Assembly (NCBI RefSeq): GCF_900188445.1
Contig: NZ_FZOR01000017.1
Span: 90,312-154,311, forward strand
Origin: Actinomadura meyerae
GTDB taxonomy: Bacteria > Actinomycetota > Actinomycetes > Streptosporangiales > Streptosporangiaceae
Length of the DNA stretch: 64,000 bases
Direction: 5' to 3'
The translations under genes and the position numbers were made by a program. The first letter of the stretch is position 1. Each line of letters opens with the position of its first letter. Of this stretch, positions 17,949 to 26,356 are shown one piece after another. A model generated the notes under the pieces. It was not told the DNA's origin, ran no database searches, and saw only the letters and a program-made list of their open reading frames with translations.

Positions 17949-19009
17949 CGTTCCTCCGTGGGGGCCGGCGGGGTGGGGGGCGGCGGCGCGGTGGAGGCGC
18001 GGACACGCAGGTCGGTGGCCAGCTCCACGCGCGGGGTCAGCGGCGGTCGCCCGTCCAGCAGCTGCAGCAGGGTGCGGGCCGCGACGCGGCCCATCTCCTC
18101 CAGCGGCTGCCGGACGGTCGTCAGCGGCGGCGAGAGCCACTCGCAGGTGGGCAGGTCGTCGAAGCCGACGACGCTGAGGTCCTCGGGGATGCGCAGCCCG
18201 GCCAGCCGGGCCGCCTGGTAGGCGCCCATCGCCTGCTCGTCGCTGCCCGCGAACAGCGCGGTCGGCGGCTCGGGCAGCTCCAGCAGCTCGCGGGTGCGGG
18301 CGAACCCGCCCTGGTGGTGGAAGTCGCCGTAGCGGACGAGGTCCTTGTCGACCTCGATCCCGGCGCGCTCCAGCGCCGTCCGGTAGCCGTCCACCCGGGC
18401 CTGCGTGCACAGCATGTCGGCGGGGCCGCCGATCATCGCGATGCGGCGGTGGCCGAGCTCGATCAGGTGCTCGGTGGCGGCGAGGCCGCCGGCCCAGTTG
18501 GTGGCGCCGACGCTGGCGATGTCGGTGTCCGGCAGGTTCACCGGGTCGACCAGGACGAGGCCGACTCCGGCCCGCTCCAGCTGCTCGCGCTGGCGGCGCG
18601 TCATCCGGGAGGTCACCAGGATGACCCCGTCGCTGTGGTGCAGCGCGGGCAGGTTCTGCCAGCTCGGCGGCCGGGCGTCGTCGTCGCGGACGAGCGAGAC
18701 GACGACGCCGGTGCCGTGCTCGGCGCACTCGGCCTCGACGCCGCGCAGGATCTCCACCGCCCACGGGCTGTCGAGACCGGCGAGGACCAGGTCGATCAGC
18801 CCGGACCTGCGGGCCCGGCGGGAGCCGCCCGGACCCGGGTAGTTGTGGGTGCGCAGCAGCGCCTCCACCCGCTCGCGGGTCGCGGCGGCCACGTCGGTGC
18901 GGCCGTTCAGGACCTTGGAGACCGTGGCGGGGGAGACCCCCGCCTCCGACGCGATCAGCGCCAGGGTGGGCCGGGCCGGGGGGTCCGGCATCTCATCGGT
19001 GGTGCGCAC
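17945..19009 (-). CDS. LacI-family repressor of the xylobiose genes (BxlR-like)
   Basis: A 354-residue LacI/GalR regulator with an N-terminal HTH (LALIASEAGVSPATVSKVL) and a periplasmic-binding-protein-like effector domain. I prefer GTG at 19009, 13 bases after GGAGG at 19023-19027; an ATG at 18991 or a GTG at 19021 are alternatives in the same frame. It heads the operon with GH3 and GH43 and is divergent from the ABC importer, so it likely represses both and is released by xylobiose. Inverted repeats beside both promoters are described separately. Confidence 0.93.
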   Translation of the reverse strand: MRTTDEMPDPPARPTLALIASEAGVSPATVSKVLNGRTDVAAATRERVEALLRTHNYPGPGGSRRARRSGLIDLVLAGLDSPWAVEILRGVEAECAEHGTGVVVSLVRDDDARPPSWQNLPALHHSDGVILVTSRMTRRQREQLERAGVGLVLVDPVNLPDTDIASVGATNWAGGLAATEHLIELGHRRIAMIGGPADMLCTQARVDGYRTALERAGIEVDKDLVRYGDFHHQGGFARTRELLELPEPPTALFAGSDEQAMGAYQAARLAGLRIPEDLSVVGFDDLPTCEWLSPPLTTVRQPLEEMGRVAARTLLQLLDGRPPLTPRVELATDLRVRASTAPPPPTPPAPTEER

Positions 19010-19038
19010 GGGCAGCTTCACTCCTCCCCGAGGAAACG

Positions 19039-19058
19039 ATTGCGAACAGTATCGCAAT
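19039..19058. promoter_or_regulatory. Perfect palindrome upstream of the LacI gene (operator candidate)
   Basis: Perfect inverted repeat ATTGCGA-N6-TCGCAAT, flanked by GAAAC at 19033-19037 and GTTTC at 19059-19063. It lies 30 bp upstream of the chosen start of the LacI-family gene, in the promoter region, consistent with autoregulation. Confidence 0.65.
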
Positions 19059-19175
19059 GTTTCGCTCGCTCCTAGCCCCCGAGTCCGAGTTCTCAAGGTT
19101 TCATTTAGGTCAACGGGCGGCGAAGCCTTGACCCTGGGGTGGCCCTTTCTTAGAGTTCCACGGCAACGGCAAGCT

Positions 19176-19198
19176 CGAAGAGTTTCGAAAAGCTTTCG
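19176..19198. promoter_or_regulatory. Overlapping CGAA/TTCG inverted repeats upstream of the sugar importer
   Basis: Two overlapping inverted repeats share a half-site: CGAA-N4-TTCG (19176-19187) and CGAAA-AGC-TTTCG (19186-19198). Short CGAA-N-TTCG repeats are the described target type of the Streptomyces xylobiose repressor BxlR. The site is 64 bp before the binding-protein start. Confidence 0.65.
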
Positions 19199-19261
19199 AC
19201 GCGGACGGTTCCCCCCGCCCGCCGGTCCCGGCCAAGCCCACCCCCGATCCAGGAGGCCACC

Positions 19262-20554
19262 ATGGGCATTCCGCACCTGTCGCGCCGTTCGTTCCTGACC
19301 GCGGTCTCCGCGGGCACCGTGGCGATCACCGCCGCGCCCCTCCTCGCCGCCTGCGGCGACGGCGACTCGGGGGGCGGCAAGGTCACCGTCGAGTGGATGG
19401 ACATCGCCACCACCGAGCCGTCCAAGACGCTCTACCCGCAGATCGCCAAGGCGTACGAGGCGGCGCACCCCAACGTCCAGATCAAGCTCACCAACCTCGA
19501 GAACGAGGCGTTCAAGTCGAAGATGACGGCGCTCACCGCCTCCGGCAAGCTGCCGGACATCTTCGTCACCTGGGGCGGCGGGGTCCTCAAGCAGCAGATC
19601 GACGCAGGGCTGGTCAAGGACGTCACCTCCGACGGCGCCTCCATCCTGGGCACCATGACGCCGGTGTCGCAGAAGCCCTACCAGTTCGACGGCAAGACCT
19701 ACGCCATCCCGTACGACATGGGCGGCGTGGGCTTCTGGTACAACAAGGCGCTCTTCTCGAAGGCCGGGGTCAAGGAGCCCCCGAAGACCTGGACCGAGTA
19801 CCTGGACGCCGTCCGCAAGCTCAAGGGCGCGGGTATCACCCCGATCGCCATCGCGGGCAAGGACAAGTGGCCCGAGATGTACTACTGGGCCTACCTCGCG
19901 ATGCGCATCGGCGGCCTCCCCGCGCTGCAGCAGGCCGAGAAGGCCAACGACTTCAGCGGCGCCCCCTTCGTCCAGGCCGGCGAGAAGGTCAAGGAGCTCG
20001 CCGACCTCGACCCGTTCCAGAAGGGCTTCCAGAACGCCGGCTACGACACGCCCGGCGGGCAGGCCGCCACCATGGGCGCCGGCAAGGCCGCCATGGAGCT
20101 GATGGGGCAGTGGGCGCCCGCCGTGCAGAAGGACGCCTCCGGCAAGGACCTCGGCGACGACCTCGGCTGGTTCCCCTTCCCGAGCGTCGAGGGCGGCCAG
20201 GGCCAGGCGACCGAGGTGTTCGGCGGCGGCAACGGGCACGCGCTCAGCAAGGACGCCCCCAAGGAGGCCATCGACTTCCTGGCCTTCCTGATGAACATGG
20301 AGAACGAGAAGAAGCTCGTCTCCTCGGGCGCCTTCATGCCGGTCGTGAAGGGCGCCGAGAGTGAGCTGGACAAGAACCGCAAGCTGGTCGCCGACGCGCT
20401 GAACGCCTCCACCGGGTTCCAGCTCTACCTCGACCAGGCGTTCCCGCCGGCGGTCGGGCAGGAGGTCAACGACAGCGTGGCGGCGCTGATCGGGGGCAAG
20501 AAGACGCCCCAGCAGGTCACCGAGTCCGTGACCAAGGTGGCCAAGAGCCAATGA
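19262..20554 (+). CDS. Sugar ABC transporter substrate-binding lipoprotein (xylobiose type)
   Basis: A 430-residue extracytoplasmic solute-binding protein (SBP_bac_1). The N-terminus SRRSFLTAVS is a Tat twin-arginine signal and ends in the lipobox LAAC, so the protein is predicted to be exported folded and lipid-anchored. A clear AGGAGG precedes the ATG. It lies divergent from the LacI/GH3/GH43 operon and upstream of two permeases, the arrangement of Streptomyces bxlEFG, so xylobiose or related oligosaccharides are the likely ligand. The stop overlaps the next start. Confidence 0.94.
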   Translation: MGIPHLSRRSFLTAVSAGTVAITAAPLLAACGDGDSGGGKVTVEWMDIATTEPSKTLYPQIAKAYEAAHPNVQIKLTNLENEAFKSKMTALTASGKLPDIFVTWGGGVLKQQIDAGLVKDVTSDGASILGTMTPVSQKPYQFDGKTYAIPYDMGGVGFWYNKALFSKAGVKEPPKTWTEYLDAVRKLKGAGITPIAIAGKDKWPEMYYWAYLAMRIGGLPALQQAEKANDFSGAPFVQAGEKVKELADLDPFQKGFQNAGYDTPGGQAATMGAGKAAMELMGQWAPAVQKDASGKDLGDDLGWFPFPSVEGGQGQATEVFGGGNGHALSKDAPKEAIDFLAFLMNMENEKKLVSSGAFMPVVKGAESELDKNRKLVADALNASTGFQLYLDQAFPPAVGQEVNDSVAALIGGKKTPQQVTESVTKVAKSQ

Positions 20555-21543
20555 CCCTGTCCGCCACGACCGACGATCGGCCGCGGCACGCCGCAGGGGC
20601 CCCGCGCAGGCGGGGCCCCAAGGCGTCGGCAGGGGAGAGGCTGCGCGGCTGGGCGTCCAGCACCTGGTTCCTCCTGCCCGCCCTGCTGCTGTTCTTCTTC
20701 TTCGTCCTGATCCCGATCTTCGTCGCGTTCTACACGAGCTTCTTCCGCTGGGGCGGCTTCGGCTGGCCCGATGACTTCACCGGCCTGGAGAACTACCGCA
20801 AGCTGGCCGACGACCCCGTCTTCCGCGGCGACCTGTGGCGCGGCCTGCTGATCATCGTGTTCTCGATCGTCGTCCAGCTGCCGATCGCGCTCGGCACGGC
20901 CGTCCTGCTGAACCAGAAGATGCGCGGCCGGGCGATCTACCGGGCGATCTTCTTCGCGCCGTACATCCTGTCCGAGGTGATCGCGGGCGTCCTGTTCGGC
21001 ATCATCTTCCTGCCGGACAGCGGGCTCGCCGACACGCTCGTCGAGGACCTGCCGCTGCTCGGCGGCCTCGCCGGGAAGTGGTTCTCCGACCCCGACACCG
21101 CGCTGCCGACCCTGTTCGCCGTCATGACGTGGAAGTACTTCGGCTTCCATATGATGATCTACCTCGCCGGCCTGCAGGGCATCCCGTCGGAGGTGCTGGA
21201 GGCCGCCTCGATCGACGGGGCGGGCCCGTGGCGGCGGTTCCGCAGCGTCACGCTGCCGCTGCTCGGCCCGACGCTGCGCATCAGCGTGTTCCTGTCCGTC
21301 ATCGGCTCCCTCCAGTTGTTCGACCTCGTGTGGGTCACCACGACGGGCGGGCCGACGCACTCCACGGAGACGATGGCCGTCACCATGTTCCAGTTCGGTT
21401 TCAAGCGCTACCAGATGGGCTACGCGGGCGCGATCAGCGTCGCCATGTTCCTCATCTGCATGGTCTTCAGCCTGCTGTACCAGCGGTACGCGCTGCGCCG
21501 CGACCTGCAGGGCGCGGTCACCAACGCGGGGGGCCGCCGATGA
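20551..21543 (+). CDS. Sugar ABC transporter permease 1 (BxlF/MalF-like)
   Basis: A 330-residue inner-membrane permease with about six transmembrane helices after a 30-residue basic cytoplasmic tail. The EAA loop (EAASIDGAGPWRRFRSVTLP, near residue 215) contacts the ATPase. It overlaps the binding-protein gene upstream and the second permease downstream by 4 bp each. Confidence 0.95.
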   Translation: MTLSATTDDRPRHAAGAPRRRGPKASAGERLRGWASSTWFLLPALLLFFFFVLIPIFVAFYTSFFRWGGFGWPDDFTGLENYRKLADDPVFRGDLWRGLLIIVFSIVVQLPIALGTAVLLNQKMRGRAIYRAIFFAPYILSEVIAGVLFGIIFLPDSGLADTLVEDLPLLGGLAGKWFSDPDTALPTLFAVMTWKYFGFHMMIYLAGLQGIPSEVLEAASIDGAGPWRRFRSVTLPLLGPTLRISVFLSVIGSLQLFDLVWVTTTGGPTHSTETMAVTMFQFGFKRYQMGYAGAISVAMFLICMVFSLLYQRYALRRDLQGAVTNAGGRR

Positions 21544-22379
21544 GAGCGAGCATGAGAGCGGGCATGGTCCGGAGCCTGTCCCGGCACACGCTGGTGTGGG
21601 TGCTCGGCTCCTTCGTCGTCGTCCCCCTGCTGTACGCGGTGGTCTCCGGTTTCAAGACGACCGGCGACCTCACCGCCGACCCGCTGGGGCTGCCGCACCC
21701 GTGGAAGCTGTCGAACTACACCGGCATCCTGTCGTCCGGCGACTTCTGGCGGCAGATCGCCAACAGCGTGCTGATCGCCGTCGCCACCACGGTCATCACC
21801 GTCGCGGTGTCGGCGCTGGCGGCGTTCGCGTTCGCCCGCTACGCCTTCCGGGGCCGGGAGCTCTTCTTCACGCTGTTCGCCGCGGGGCTGATGTTCCCGC
21901 CCGCGGTGGCGGTGCTGCCGCTGTTCGTCCTGCTGCGCTCGTTCGGGCTGCTGGACAACCCGCTCGGCATCATCCTGCCGCAGGCCGCGTTCGCGCTGCC
22001 CATCACGATCATTATCCTCCGGTCGTTCTTCCGGACGATCCCGGGAGAGCTGGAGGAGGCCGCCATCATGGACGGCTGCTCCCGGCTCGGGTTCTTCTGG
22101 CGCATCCTGCTGCCGATGGCGCGGCCCGCCCTCGGCACCGTGTCCGTCCTCGCGATCGTGACGAGCTGGAACAACTTCTTCCTGCCGCTGCTGGTGCTCG
22201 CCGACCCGAAATGGCAGACCATCCCCGTCGGCATCCAGCAGTTCCAGGGGCAGTACTCGACGAACTACGCGCTCGTCATCGCCTACATCGTGCTGGCGAT
22301 GGTCCCCGCGATCGCCTTCTACGCCCTCGCGGAACGGCAGCTGATCGGAGGGCTCACCGCCGGCGCCACCAAGGGCTGA
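21540..22379 (+). CDS. Sugar ABC transporter permease 2 (BxlG/MalG-like)
   Basis: A 279-residue permease with six helices and an EAA loop reading EAAIMDGCSRLGFFWRILLP near residue 170. The ATG at 21540 overlaps the previous stop. No ATPase gene follows: the operon ends in a terminator, so the complex must borrow an ATPase encoded elsewhere. In Streptomyces the shared MsiK protein does this for several sugar importers; the same is inferred here. Confidence 0.95.
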   Translation: MRASMRAGMVRSLSRHTLVWVLGSFVVVPLLYAVVSGFKTTGDLTADPLGLPHPWKLSNYTGILSSGDFWRQIANSVLIAVATTVITVAVSALAAFAFARYAFRGRELFFTLFAAGLMFPPAVAVLPLFVLLRSFGLLDNPLGIILPQAAFALPITIIILRSFFRTIPGELEEAAIMDGCSRLGFFWRILLPMARPALGTVSVLAIVTSWNNFFLPLLVLADPKWQTIPVGIQQFQGQYSTNYALVIAYIVLAMVPAIAFYALAERQLIGGLTAGATKG

Positions 22380-22393
22380 GCCCCCGCCGCGAC

Positions 22394-22421
22394 ACGGCCC
22401 GGACGGCGCCGTCCGGGCCGT
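22394..22421 (+). terminator. 28-bp perfect palindrome after the sugar importer operon
   Basis: ACGGCCCGGACGGC and its exact reverse complement lie back to back, 14 bp after the permease stop. With a small central loop this gives a very stable hairpin and a likely transcription stop. Confidence 0.8.
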
Positions 22422-22538
22422 ATGGTCCTGCCGTCGCGCCCCTTCGATGAAAGGGTGAAAGGACCGTTCCGGAGCCCGCCCGCCCGGGTCTAGCGTCCGC
22501 CTGGACAGGACTCTCCTCGGCCCGTGGACGGGAGGACG

Positions 22539-23621
22539 ATGGGAAGGCGACGACGAAGAGCGCTCTTGGCGGGGGCGGTGCTCGGCCCCGCGCTGCTGGC
22601 GGGCGCCCTGGTCACGGCGGTGCCGGCGTCCGCGCACGGCGCGATGATGGTGCCGGGCAGCCGCACGTACCTGTGCTGGAAGGACGGGCTGTCCTCGACA
22701 GGGCAGATCGTCCCGCACAACCCGGCGTGCGCGGCGGCCATCGCGCAGAGCGGCACCACCTCGCTCTACAACTGGTTCGCGGTGCTCCGCTCGGACGGCG
22801 CCGGCCGCACCCGCGGCTTCATCCCCGACGGGGAGCTGTGCAGCGGCGGCGCGGTCGTGTACGACTTCAGCGGCTACGACCTGGCCCGCGACGACTGGCC
22901 GGTCACGCACCTGACGTCCGGCGCGGACATCGAGTTCCGGTACAACAAGTGGGCGGCCCACCCGGGCACGTTCCGCACCTACATCACCAAGGACACGTGG
23001 AGCCCGACCCGCCCGCTCAGCTGGGACGACCTGGAGGACGAGCCGTTCTACAGCGCCACCGACCCGCCGAGCGTCGGCTCGCCCGGCAGCGAGGACGCCT
23101 ACTACCACTGGAACGCCCGGCTCCCGTCCGGCAAGAGCGGCCGCCACATCATCTACACCGTGTGGCAGCGCTCGGACAGCAACGAGACGTTCTACGGCTG
23201 CTCCGATGTCGTGTTCGACGGCGGCAACGGCGAGGTGACGGGCGTCGGCGAGGGCGACGGCGACGGCGACCCGACCGACCCGCCCACCGACCCCACCGAC
23301 CCGCCCGGCAACCCCGGCATGGTGTGCAGCGCCGAGTACACCTCCACCAACAGCTGGGGAGGCGGCTACCAGGGCGAGATCAAGGTCACCAACACCGGCA
23401 CGCTCCCGCTCAACGGCTGGATGGCCCACTTCACCTTCGCCAACGGTGAGACGGTCGGCAGCCTGTGGAACGGCACCTACACGCAGTCCGGTCCGGACGT
23501 CACGGTGAAGAACGAGAGCTGGAACGGCTCGCTGGCCGTCGGCGCCTCGACGACCTTCGGGTTCACCGCGAACGCCCCCGGCTCGTCGACGGACCTCGAA
23601 CCGCACTGCATGACCTCCTGA
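22539..23621 (+). CDS. AA10 lytic polysaccharide monooxygenase with CBM2
   Basis: A 360-residue secreted copper enzyme. A basic signal peptide ends ASA-H, leaving H33 as the new N-terminus; with H141 (WAAHPGTF) it forms the copper histidine brace. The catalytic domain (33-225) closely resembles the cellulose-active, C1-oxidising AA10 enzymes of Streptomyces (CelS2 type), with PGSRTYLC, LYNWFAVL and CSDVVFDGGNGEVTG motifs. An Asp/Pro/Thr linker and a CBM2 (about 262-360) follow. I chose ATG 22539 (GGAGG just upstream) over GTG 22524. It should cut crystalline cellulose oxidatively and help the GH6 and GH48 cellulases nearby. Confidence 0.95.
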   Translation: MGRRRRRALLAGAVLGPALLAGALVTAVPASAHGAMMVPGSRTYLCWKDGLSSTGQIVPHNPACAAAIAQSGTTSLYNWFAVLRSDGAGRTRGFIPDGELCSGGAVVYDFSGYDLARDDWPVTHLTSGADIEFRYNKWAAHPGTFRTYITKDTWSPTRPLSWDDLEDEPFYSATDPPSVGSPGSEDAYYHWNARLPSGKSGRHIIYTVWQRSDSNETFYGCSDVVFDGGNGEVTGVGEGDGDGDPTDPPTDPTDPPGNPGMVCSAEYTSTNSWGGGYQGEIKVTNTGTLPLNGWMAHFTFANGETVGSLWNGTYTQSGPDVTVKNESWNGSLAVGASTTFGFTANAPGSSTDLEPHCMTS

Positions 23622-23653
23622 CAGCTCCCGCACTATCCGCTCCCGGCAGAACA

Positions 23654-23689
23654 CGGCCCGCGGCGTCCGGCAGGGGACGCCGCGGGCCG
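23654..23689 (+). terminator. Hairpin after the LPMO gene
   Basis: A perfect 15-bp stem, 23654-23668 with 23675-23689, and a 6-base loop, 33 bp after the LPMO stop. Confidence 0.75.
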
Positions 23690-23738
23690 CTCCCGTTCCG
23701 GCGCCGCACCGCGCGGCGGGCCGGCGTCCCGGGACGGC

Positions 23739-23828
23739 GAGAAGCCCCGGACCAGCGAGAAGCCCCGAGACTGGGAGAAGCCCCGAGACTGGGAGAGGGC
23801 CCGGGACAAGGAGAAGCCCCGTGACCGG
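23739..23828. repeat. 18-bp tandem repeat between the LPMO and GH6 genes
   Basis: Five consecutive 18-bp units with the core GAGAAGCCCCG; units 2 and 3 are identical. The last unit forms the left arm of the next terminator, suggesting the array grew by duplicating part of that hairpin. Confidence 0.9.
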
Positions 23829-23856
23829 GAGCCGGTCACGGGGCCTTTCTCTCCTT
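23816..23856. terminator. Strong terminator between convergent LPMO and GH6 genes
   Basis: A perfect 13-bp stem GCCCCGTGACCGG / CCGGTCACGGGGC with loop GAG is followed by a T-rich run (CTTTCTCTCCTT) on the plus strand. It can stop transcription of both convergent genes. Confidence 0.85.
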
Positions 23857-23865
23857 GGGGGCCGG

Positions 23866-25605
23866 TTACTGGACGGGCGGGTTGGCGTTCTGGAGCAGTT
23901 CCTGGAACTGGGCGGAGAACCAGTGCCCGGACAGGGGCGCGTCCGGCAGGGCGCCGCTCATGTTGTTGTTGTTACGCGGGTTGCCCTCGTAGGTCGGGTC
24001 GCACATCCGGTCGAAGCCCTTGCCCTCGTCGTTCGGGATCTCCTCGCTGGCCCCGTCCGACTCGCCCGGAGGCTTCATCCACACGTAGGCGTCGATACCG
24101 GACGCGGGGGCCGCCTTCGGCCGCTCGCCGAGGCCCGCTCCCGCCTGGTTGCACCAGTTGCCGAGATGGATGCGCCGGTCGGTCCGGCCGCCGTCCACGT
24201 AGGCGTTCACGTCCGTCATCGGGCCGGGCCCGGTCGGGCGAGCGGAACCGCCCCAGCCGTTGCGGCTGGTGTCGATGAGCATGCCGATGCCGGAGTCGAA
24301 CCCCTGGCTGATGAGCTCCTGGCGGAACGCCTGCGCGTAGGACAGCTCGTCCACGTAGCGGTTCCAGTCCACCCAGTCGGACTCGCGCACGGACGTGCCG
24401 CCCACGCTGTCGTTGATGGTGAAGTAGGGCTCGGTCAGCGCACCGTAGTTCGCGGTGTTGGTGATGAACCCGGCGACGTTGCCCTTCGAGCCGGACATCT
24501 CCGCCACCTCCGCGAGGAGCTGCGCGGTCGGGGAGAAGTTGTCGTCCCACCCGATCCAGCCGTGGTGGCCGATGTCGATGTAGTTGTAGACGTTGGACAG
24601 GGCGCCGAGCTTCTGCAGCGCGTAGGCGATGCCCTTCTGGTAGTTGCCGTTCTCCTTCATGACGTTGCAGTTCTCGGTGGCGGTCGGCCGGTCGCCCGCG
24701 TTGGTGATCAGGTTGGGCAGGGAGTCGATCTCCACCACCGCGGCGATCCGCAGGCCGGCGTACTTCTCGTCGCCGAGGATCTCCGCGATCGGGTCGATGA
24801 ACTGCTCCTTGTACTTGTCGAGCTCGGTCGGGCCGAGCTCGCCGTTGGAGGCGAGCGCCGAGCAGTCCCGGCCGGGCAGGTCGTAGACGACGAGGTTGAC
24901 CAGCCCGGCGCCCTGGTCGAGGGCGGCGTCGAGGTGGTCGCGCAGCCCCATCCCGCCGTTGACGCCCTCGATCGCGGCGATCCGGTCCAGCCACACGCCG
25001 GTCGGCTGGTCCGCGATCGCGCCGCCGCCGGGCTCGGCGGCGGCGTGCGCCGACCATTCGGGGTTCACGTACTGCTTCACGCCCGCGTACGGGTTGTCGA
25101 CGCGGTCGCCGGGGTCGCCGTCGCCCGGGTCGCCGTCACCGGGATCCCCGTCGCCCGGGTCGCCCGTCGACCCGTCGCACACGGTCCCGTTGAGCTTGAA
25201 CTGGGTGGGAGCGGAGTTCGTGCCGGAGTAGGTGCCCTGGAACCCGGGGTTGGCCGACGCGTTCGTGCCCAGCGCCGGAGCCCAGCTCGGGTTCCGCACG
25301 GTGACGTGCTGCCCCGACTGGCTGAACGTGCCGTTCCAGCCCGACGTCACCTGCTGGTCGCCGGCGAAGTCCCACTCCAGCGTCCAGCCGCCGCTGATGG
25401 CGTCGCCGAGGTTGGTGACGGTCACGGAGGCGGTGAAGCCGGAGCCCCAGTCGTTCGTGGTGTAGTCGACTTTGCAGCCGGCGGCCGCGCTGGCCTGGGC
25501 CTGGGCCAGCGCGACCGTGCCTGAGGCGAGCAGGACGACCGCCGCGGCGGTCGCGGCGCCGCGGCGCCGGGCGCCGGGCCTCCTGCGCGCAGGGGGGTGT
25601 TTCAT
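23866..25605 (-). CDS. GH6 exocellulase (cellobiohydrolase) with N-terminal CBM2
   Basis: A 579-residue secreted cellulase: signal peptide (1-40), CBM2 (about 43-142, Cys pair at both ends and conserved Trp residues), a repeated Gly-Asp-Pro linker (145-168) and a GH6 domain (170-579). D242 in YDLPGRDC and the predicted acid D294 in EIDSLPNL match the two GH6 active-site Asp positions. Domain order and the extended active-site loops resemble Thermobifida Cel6B-type exocellulases that release cellobiose from non-reducing ends. GGAGGA precedes the ATG. A CelR-type palindrome lies 490 bp upstream, with a decayed GH5 gene in between. Confidence 0.95.
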   Translation of the reverse strand: MKHPPARRRPGARRRGAATAAAVVLLASGTVALAQAQASAAAGCKVDYTTNDWGSGFTASVTVTNLGDAISGGWTLEWDFAGDQQVTSGWNGTFSQSGQHVTVRNPSWAPALGTNASANPGFQGTYSGTNSAPTQFKLNGTVCDGSTGDPGDGDPGDGDPGDGDPGDRVDNPYAGVKQYVNPEWSAHAAAEPGGGAIADQPTGVWLDRIAAIEGVNGGMGLRDHLDAALDQGAGLVNLVVYDLPGRDCSALASNGELGPTELDKYKEQFIDPIAEILGDEKYAGLRIAAVVEIDSLPNLITNAGDRPTATENCNVMKENGNYQKGIAYALQKLGALSNVYNYIDIGHHGWIGWDDNFSPTAQLLAEVAEMSGSKGNVAGFITNTANYGALTEPYFTINDSVGGTSVRESDWVDWNRYVDELSYAQAFRQELISQGFDSGIGMLIDTSRNGWGGSARPTGPGPMTDVNAYVDGGRTDRRIHLGNWCNQAGAGLGERPKAAPASGIDAYVWMKPPGESDGASEEIPNDEGKGFDRMCDPTYEGNPRNNNNMSGALPDAPLSGHWFSAQFQELLQNANPPVQ

Positions 25606-25647
25606 CCGGATTCCTCCATCTGGTTGGGGTGGACTTCTTCCGGGTGG

Positions 25648-26063
25648 TCAGGGGCGGGCCGCTGGTGCGCGGCGGCGGCGCCACAACTCGGGCGCGTATT
25701 CGGCGCCAGGCATCGGCTTCCGGCATTCGGTGGCGGCCGTGTCACAATGGTTGTCATTGCCGGTCCGCAGCCCATGGCTCCAATGGAGCTCCGGAATGGG
25801 CGTGATGCCGTTCTCCCCGAGAAGGCCGGCGCAGTTCCGCACCGCGTTCCGGTACGCGCCGCCGCGGCGCGCGGCCGGACGGCGTCGCCGGGGGCGCCGA
25901 TGAACGTGTTGCCGGAGACCTCCAGCTCCGGTGCAGGCCCGCAGACAGCGGCCCGGGCCGGCGGCGCGCCGAGCGCGGTCCCGGCGGCGGCGAGCGGGCC
26001 GGCCGCGCACGGCGCCCCGGTCAGGGCGGCCGCGGCGGCGCGCGGGGAAGGCGACGATCTCAT
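25648..26063 (-). pseudogene. Remnant of a GH5 endoglucanase gene
   Basis: From the ATG at 26063 the minus strand encodes a signal-like region, then LEVSGNTFIGAPGDAVRPRA, which resembles the N-terminal strand of GH5 cellulases (LxVSGNxLVxxxGxPVRLRG). A frame change and an internal loss of roughly 90 codons follow near 25865. The next frame then reads AYRNAVRNCAGLL, GITPIPELHWSHG and CRKPMPGAEYAPELW, the pattern of the GH5 strand that precedes the NEP catalytic motif. After about 25700 the homology ends; no catalytic Glu motif remains. So this is a truncated, frameshifted cellulase gene between the CelR box and the GH6 gene. Recognition is from family memory and should be tested by a profile search. 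Confidence 0.65.
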
Positions 26064-26096
26064 GGGATCTCGGCTTTCACGTCGGAACTTTTCGCT

Positions 26097-26110
26097 TGGG
26101 AGCGCTCCCA
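26097..26110. promoter_or_regulatory. CelR-type operator (cellulase side)
   Basis: TGGGAGCGCTCCCA, the exact 14-bp palindrome known as the CelR/CebR target in Thermobifida and Streptomyces cellulase promoters. It faces the GH5 remnant and GH6 gene. Confidence 0.9.
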
Positions 26111-26251
26111 CTCCTGGACTGCGGTGAACGTAGAACGGGCCGGACGCGGCATGGAACCCCTGTTCCATTCCTTTCACGAATTTTCACGGCGCCTCGCGCG
26201 CGCGAAGAGGGACCGGGGAGCCATTCGGCGGATCCAATTGGCCTGTGACCC

Positions 26252-26280
26252 TTGACACAAACGGCGTCCGACCGGATTCT
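26252..26280 (+). promoter_or_regulatory. Candidate promoter of the CelR-like gene
   Basis: A perfect TTGACA at 26252-26257 is followed after 17 bp by GATTCT, a weak -10. The operator at 26281-26294 would overlap the start of transcription, the right place for repression. Confidence 0.5.
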
Positions 26281-26294
26281 TGGGAGCGCTCCCA
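26281..26294. promoter_or_regulatory. CelR-type operator (regulator side)
   Basis: A second exact copy of TGGGAGCGCTCCCA, 62 bp before the chosen start of the LacI-family gene, implying autoregulation. Confidence 0.9.
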
Positions 26295-26356
26295 CTACTC
26301 CCGACCCGGTCCCACCCCCCTCGACGGCCCGGGAACCCCCGAAGGGAGTGCCAAGC

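Larger units (their letters stand above)
25606..26356. other. 751-bp region between GH6 and the CelR-like gene
   Basis: There is no intact gene here. It holds the GH5 remnant (25648-26063), two CelR-type palindromes (26097 and 26281) and a candidate promoter for the regulator gene (26252-26280), each listed separately. The 5' leader of the GH6 transcript would include the remnant if transcription begins at the first palindrome. Confidence 0.7.

Noticed and set aside
23739..23828. A CRISPR-like array
   Set aside because: The 18-bp units are directly adjacent with no spacers, and no cas genes are present.
23633..23839. A 68-residue minus-strand protein with Ser-Arg-Gly-Phe repeats
   Set aside because: It is only the translation of the 18-bp tandem repeat plus terminator between two convergent genes.
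26252..26356. An upstream ATG start for the CelR-like protein at 26252
   Set aside because: It would put the operator and promoter inside the gene, has no ribosome site, and adds 35 non-conserved residues.
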